The notes beneath the pieces were generated by a model. That model was not told the origin of the DNA. It made no database searches and saw nothing but the letters and a program-made list of their open reading frames with translations. A program made the translations under genes and the position numbers. A DNA stretch of 64,000 nt. It comes from Patescibacteria group bacterium (GTDB lineage Bacteria; Patescibacteriota; Minisyncoccia; Moranbacterales; GWC2-37-73). The stretch is from positions 248,001 through 312,000 of the forward strand of contig JAKLIP010000002.1 in assembly GCA_022709545.1 (NCBI GenBank). The letters run 5' to 3'. The first letter of the stretch is position 1. Each line of letters starts with the position of its first letter. Below are positions 61,164-64,000 of this stretch, piece after piece.

Positions 61164-61213
61164 ATTTTTAGTATTATCAGGTGTGCCCAACCTGCCTTAA
61201 TAATTAAAAGGCA

Positions 61214-61238
61214 CAAAAAAATTTCCCTTCAGGAAATT
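61214..61238 (-). promoter_or_regulatory. Attenuator-like hairpin in the rpsA leader
   Basis: AATTTCC/GGAAATT stem followed by TTTTTTTG. A GCGAAAT/ATTTCGC stem precedes it at 61256-61275. Confidence 0.55.
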
Positions 61239-61308
61239 AAAAAGAAATCTTTATTGCGAAATTGAAGCATTTCGCTATTTAATTTTCTTAATAATTAACT
61301 GCAGGATA

Positions 61309-61337
61309 AGTATATAGTATATTTATTAATTTGACAA
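61309..61337 (-). promoter_or_regulatory. Promoter of rpsA
   Basis: TTGTCA (61337-61332), 17-bp spacer, TATACT (61314-61309). Confidence 0.7.
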
Positions 61338-61465
61338 GCCCAGCACTGTTTTTGTATTGCCGGGTCAATTGTTGTTTTATGCTTTTATAAATCAATTATA
61401 GCTCAGAAATTATTTTATAGTTATTTTTTTTGCTTTTAAATGAGTGTTTTTTTGCCTAAAAACTC

Positions 61466-61494
61466 TCGACAAAAAGTCTCCAGCGTGATATACT
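61466..61494 (+). promoter_or_regulatory. Promoter of the MBL-fold gene
   Basis: TCGACA (61466-61471), 17-bp spacer, TATACT (61489-61494). Confidence 0.65.
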
Positions 61495-61518
61495 AATTTT
61501 GTATAAATAAGATATTAT

Positions 61519-62181
61519 ATGCAAATTCAATATTACGGACACTCTTGTTTCAAAATATCAACAAAACCAGCAGGTAGAGCAACTGAAGATATTGTTGTTT
61601 TTTTTGATCCCTTTAATAAGGGAATTGGACTCAGGCCACCACAGGGTCAGGCAGATGTTGTTTTTGTTTCTCATGATCATAATGACCACAACAATACAAC
61701 AGCTATAAAGGGCAACCCTGTTATTATAGATACACCCGGAGAATATGCAGTTAAAGGCATAAACGTTTTAGGAATAGATTCTTTTCATGATAATCAAAAT
61801 GGAACACTGAGAGGACATTCTACTATTTTTATTATTGAGGCAGAAGGTCTAAAAATTTGTCATCTGGGAGATTTGGGTTGCGATTTGACAGCTAAACAAC
61901 TTGAAGAAATTGACGGCGTAGACATTCTTTTAATTCCAATTGGTGGAACCTACACGTTGGATGGAAAAAAAGCTGCCGAATTGGTTCACAAAATAGAACC
62001 AACTCTGGTTATTCCAATGCATTACAAAGTACCCGGATTAAACTTAAAAATAGAAGATGAAAAAAAGTTTTGCACCGAGATAGGAAATTGTCCCAAGGAA
62101 AAAATATCCAGATTAAATGTAAAGAAAAAAGACCTTGAAAATAAGGGCATGGAAATAATTCTAATGAAACATGAGGCTTAG
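61519..62181 (+). CDS. MBL-fold metal-dependent hydrolase (UPF0173-like)
   Basis: 220 aa. YYGHSCFKIST start, FVSHDHNDHNN (HxHxDH metal site), DTPGEYAVKGINVLGI, CHLGDLG and VIPMHYKVPG match the UPF0173/YtkL group. Substrate unknown. It is followed by a small membrane gene and gyrA on the same strand. Confidence 0.92.
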   Translation: MQIQYYGHSCFKISTKPAGRATEDIVVFFDPFNKGIGLRPPQGQADVVFVSHDHNDHNNTTAIKGNPVIIDTPGEYAVKGINVLGIDSFHDNQNGTLRGHSTIFIIEAEGLKICHLGDLGCDLTAKQLEEIDGVDILLIPIGGTYTLDGKKAAELVHKIEPTLVIPMHYKVPGLNLKIEDEKKFCTEIGNCPKEKISRLNVKKKDLENKGMEIILMKHEA

Positions 62182-62228
62182 TGATTGTGCTTATAAAAAA
62201 CTTTTTAATATAAATAAAGCAAGAACCT

Positions 62229-62612
62229 GTGTCAATAAATATTTCTAAAAAAATTGAGCTTATTCGTAATCAGCCGGAACATATACGTATGTTATATGTG
62301 TGGGGATGTGTTGCCTTTTTCATGATTGTTTTCTTTTTAGTGTGGATTTTTTCAATAAATTCAATGATTGCTGAGCATCGTAATTTAAATAATGAAATTA
62401 TTCCAAGCATTAATGAACAAATGCGGGCATTATCAGAGCAAAATCTCTCTATAGAAAAACTCAGTCCGGAATCTTCTGTTAATAGCAACACTAGTAACGA
62501 AAAAACTCTTCCTGATACTAACACTTCTGATAATAATTCTATTGACTCGCTTGATATTACTAGTGGGGTAGAGTCAAACAGGTATATTGATTTGCCAGCT
62601 AACAATCAATGA
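62229..62612 (+). CDS. Single-pass membrane protein, 127 aa
   Basis: GTG start. One transmembrane helix (about 24-46, YVWGCVAFFMIVFFLVWIF), short coiled stretch, then a Ser/Asn/Thr-rich tail. No family recognised. It is 56 bp before gyrA. Confidence 0.7.
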   Translation: MSINISKKIELIRNQPEHIRMLYVWGCVAFFMIVFFLVWIFSINSMIAEHRNLNNEIIPSINEQMRALSEQNLSIEKLSPESSVNSNTSNEKTLPDTNTSDNNSIDSLDITSGVESNRYIDLPANNQ

Positions 62613-62668
62613 AAATAATGTTAATTAAAATTTTAGGTAAACATTCCATATTTAAATTTATAAAATAA

Positions 62669-64000
62669 ATGATGAAAACAGAGTCTTCCAAAAAAACAGG
62701 TCTTGAAAAGGAAACTATTACATCACAAGAGATTGTGTCTGAAGTGCAACAGTCTTATCTTGATTATGCTATGAGTGTAATCGTGGCTCGCGCTTTGCCT
62801 GATGTCCGCGATGGACTAAAACCTGTTCACCGTCGGATTTTATATTCCATGTGGGAAAGCGGACTGAGACCTTCTGCCAAATTCAGAAAATCAGCTACCG
62901 TTGTCGGAGAAGTTTTAGGAAAATATCATCCGCATGGCGACAGTGCTGTTTATGAATCCATGGTGCGTTTAGCTCAGGATTTTTCCTTGCGCTATCCATT
63001 AATTTGGGGACAGGGAAACTTTGGCTCTATGGATGGGGATGGCGCAGCTGCATATCGTTATACAGAAGCAAAGCTTAGACCTATTGCAGAAGAGATGCTT
63101 TTTGATATCGAAAAAAACACCGTCGATTTCGTGCCTAATTTTGATGGAGTACATAAAGAGCCAGTTGTATTGCCAGCCAAATTGCCCCAGCTTCTACTTA
63201 ACGGAACAATGGGTATTGCTGTTGGTATGGCTACAAACATTCCTCCACACAATTTAAGCGAATTAGCTGATGCCATAAATCACTTAATTGATAACCCAGA
63301 AGCTACTGTTAACGATTTGATGCATTTTATAAAAGGGCCTGATTTCCCAACTGGAGGAATCATGTATAATACACCAGGAATTCGAGAAGCTTATTCTACC
63401 GGACGCGGCAAAATCGTAACCAGAGCCAAGGCAGAAATAGTGGAAACAAAAGCAGGAAACTTCCAGGTCATCGTTTCTGAGATAACCTATGCCACTAATA
63501 AATCAGCCTTGATAGCTAAAATTGCTGAATTAGTAAGAGACGGAAAAATATTAGGTATCAAGGATTTGCGCGATGAGTCAGACAAAGAGGGTGTGCGTAT
63601 AGTTATTGACCTTAAAAAGGATGCTTATCCGCAAAAGGTTTTAAATAAGCTTTACGATACGACTGATTTGCAGAAGAATTTCAATGTAAACATGCTGGCC
63701 TTAGTTGATGGTATTGATCCACAGATTTTAAACTTGAAATCAATTTTGGAACACTATATCCAGCACCGAAACATAGTAGTCAAAAGGCGCACGCAGTTTG
63801 AGTTGGATAAAGCTAGGGATCGCGCTCATATTCTGGAAGGATTAAAGAAAGCATTGGATCATATTGATGCAGTCATTGAAACTATCAAAAAATCTCCAAC
63901 TAAAGAAGAGGCTCATGCTAATTTGATGAAAAAATTTAAATTATCCGAGAAACAGGCTAGTGCTATTCTGGAAATGAAACTTCAGACTTTAGCGGGACTG
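62669..64000 (+). CDS. gyrA: DNA gyrase subunit A (partial, 5' part)
   Basis: 444 codons to the window edge; a second ATG follows at once (62672). [22 protein letters not shown], the QRDR ([21 protein letters not shown]), the catalytic Tyr in AAYRYTEAK, and [15 protein letters not shown] are all present. With GyrB it introduces negative supercoils. A ParC identity is less likely but not excluded. Confidence 0.95.
   Translation, partial: MMKTESSKKTGLEKETITSQEIVSEVQQSYLDYAMSVIVARALPDVRDGLKPVHRRILYSMWESGLRPSAKFRKSATVVGEVLGKYHPHGDSAVYESMVRLAQDFSLRYPLIWGQGNFGSMDGDGAAAYRYTEAKLRPIAEEMLFDIEKNTVDFVPNFDGVHKEPVVLPAKLPQLLLNGTMGIAVGMATNIPPHNLSELADAINHLIDNPEATVNDLMHFIKGPDFPTGGIMYNTPGIREAYSTGRGKIVTRAKAEIVETKAGNFQVIVSEITYATNKSALIAKIAELVRDGKILGIKDLRDESDKEGVRIVIDLKKDAYPQKVLNKLYDTTDLQKNFNVNMLALVDGIDPQILNLKSILEHYIQHRNIVVKRRTQFELDKARDRAHILEGLKKALDHIDAVIETIKKSPTKEEAHANLMKKFKLSEKQASAILEMKLQTLAGL

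Overview
The window looks like a chromosome segment of a Patescibacteria / Candidate Phyla Radiation (CPR) bacterium, probably of the Parcubacteria-like group. The reasons are AT-rich DNA, small genes, a PrgI / split-VirB4 / TrbC-type pilin apparatus of the kind common in CPR genomes, a lone Xer recombinase, many short secreted proteins without recognisable families, and genes that mostly lack a Shine-Dalgarno (SD) sequence or look leaderless. This assignment is inference; no rRNA is present. The genetic code appears standard, with TGA used as a stop. Six parS-like palindromes at 51.5-52.6 kb and gyrA at the right edge suggest the replication origin is nearby.

Layout. 0-2.1 kb: end of a TrbL/VirB6-like membrane gene and a LysM-CHAP cell-wall hydrolase. 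2.4-8.9 kb: xer (+), then a minus-strand block comM, G5/RlpA-like protein, rsmA, pcrA. 9-15.8 kb: a minus-strand type IV secretion/pilus-like operon (methyltransferase, solute-binding lipoprotein, two pilins, PrgI, two VirB4 halves, a small membrane protein). 15.9-24.6 kb: tRNA-Ser, an odd short transcript with several SD sequences, then infB, rbfA, nrnA-like, nfo, a radical SAM gene, a TrmB regulator, a phosphodiesterase and a type-4 uracil-DNA glycosylase. 24.6-27.1 kb: two tRNAs and secreted or membrane proteins.

27.2-44.2 kb is accessory DNA. 27.2-35.0 kb is a minus-strand row of unrelated genes (nucleotidyltransferase, hydrolase, membrane proteins, HELTH peptidase, PH-domain protein, RNase H) separated by copies of one intergenic repeat that carries a terminator hairpin and an extended -10 promoter. 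35.6-39.4 kb holds two DNA methyltransferases and two nuclease-like genes. 39.4-40.6 kb has two strongly structured RNA candidates. 40.6-44.2 kb ends in a large serine recombinase whose stop codon lies inside tRNA-Gly.

44.2-64 kb is core-like again: tRNAs, rplS, rluD, UbiA-type and terpene-cyclase-like genes, cca, a Wzy-like gene that carries the parS cluster, two secreted proteins, ftsH, tilS, gmk (with an altered P-loop), rpsA, an MBL-fold protein and the start of gyrA. Five or six small islets with consensus -35/-10 boxes, strong SDs and hairpin terminators (16.2, 21.3, 25.8, 30.9, 31.5 and 46.2 kb) stand out against the SD-poor background.
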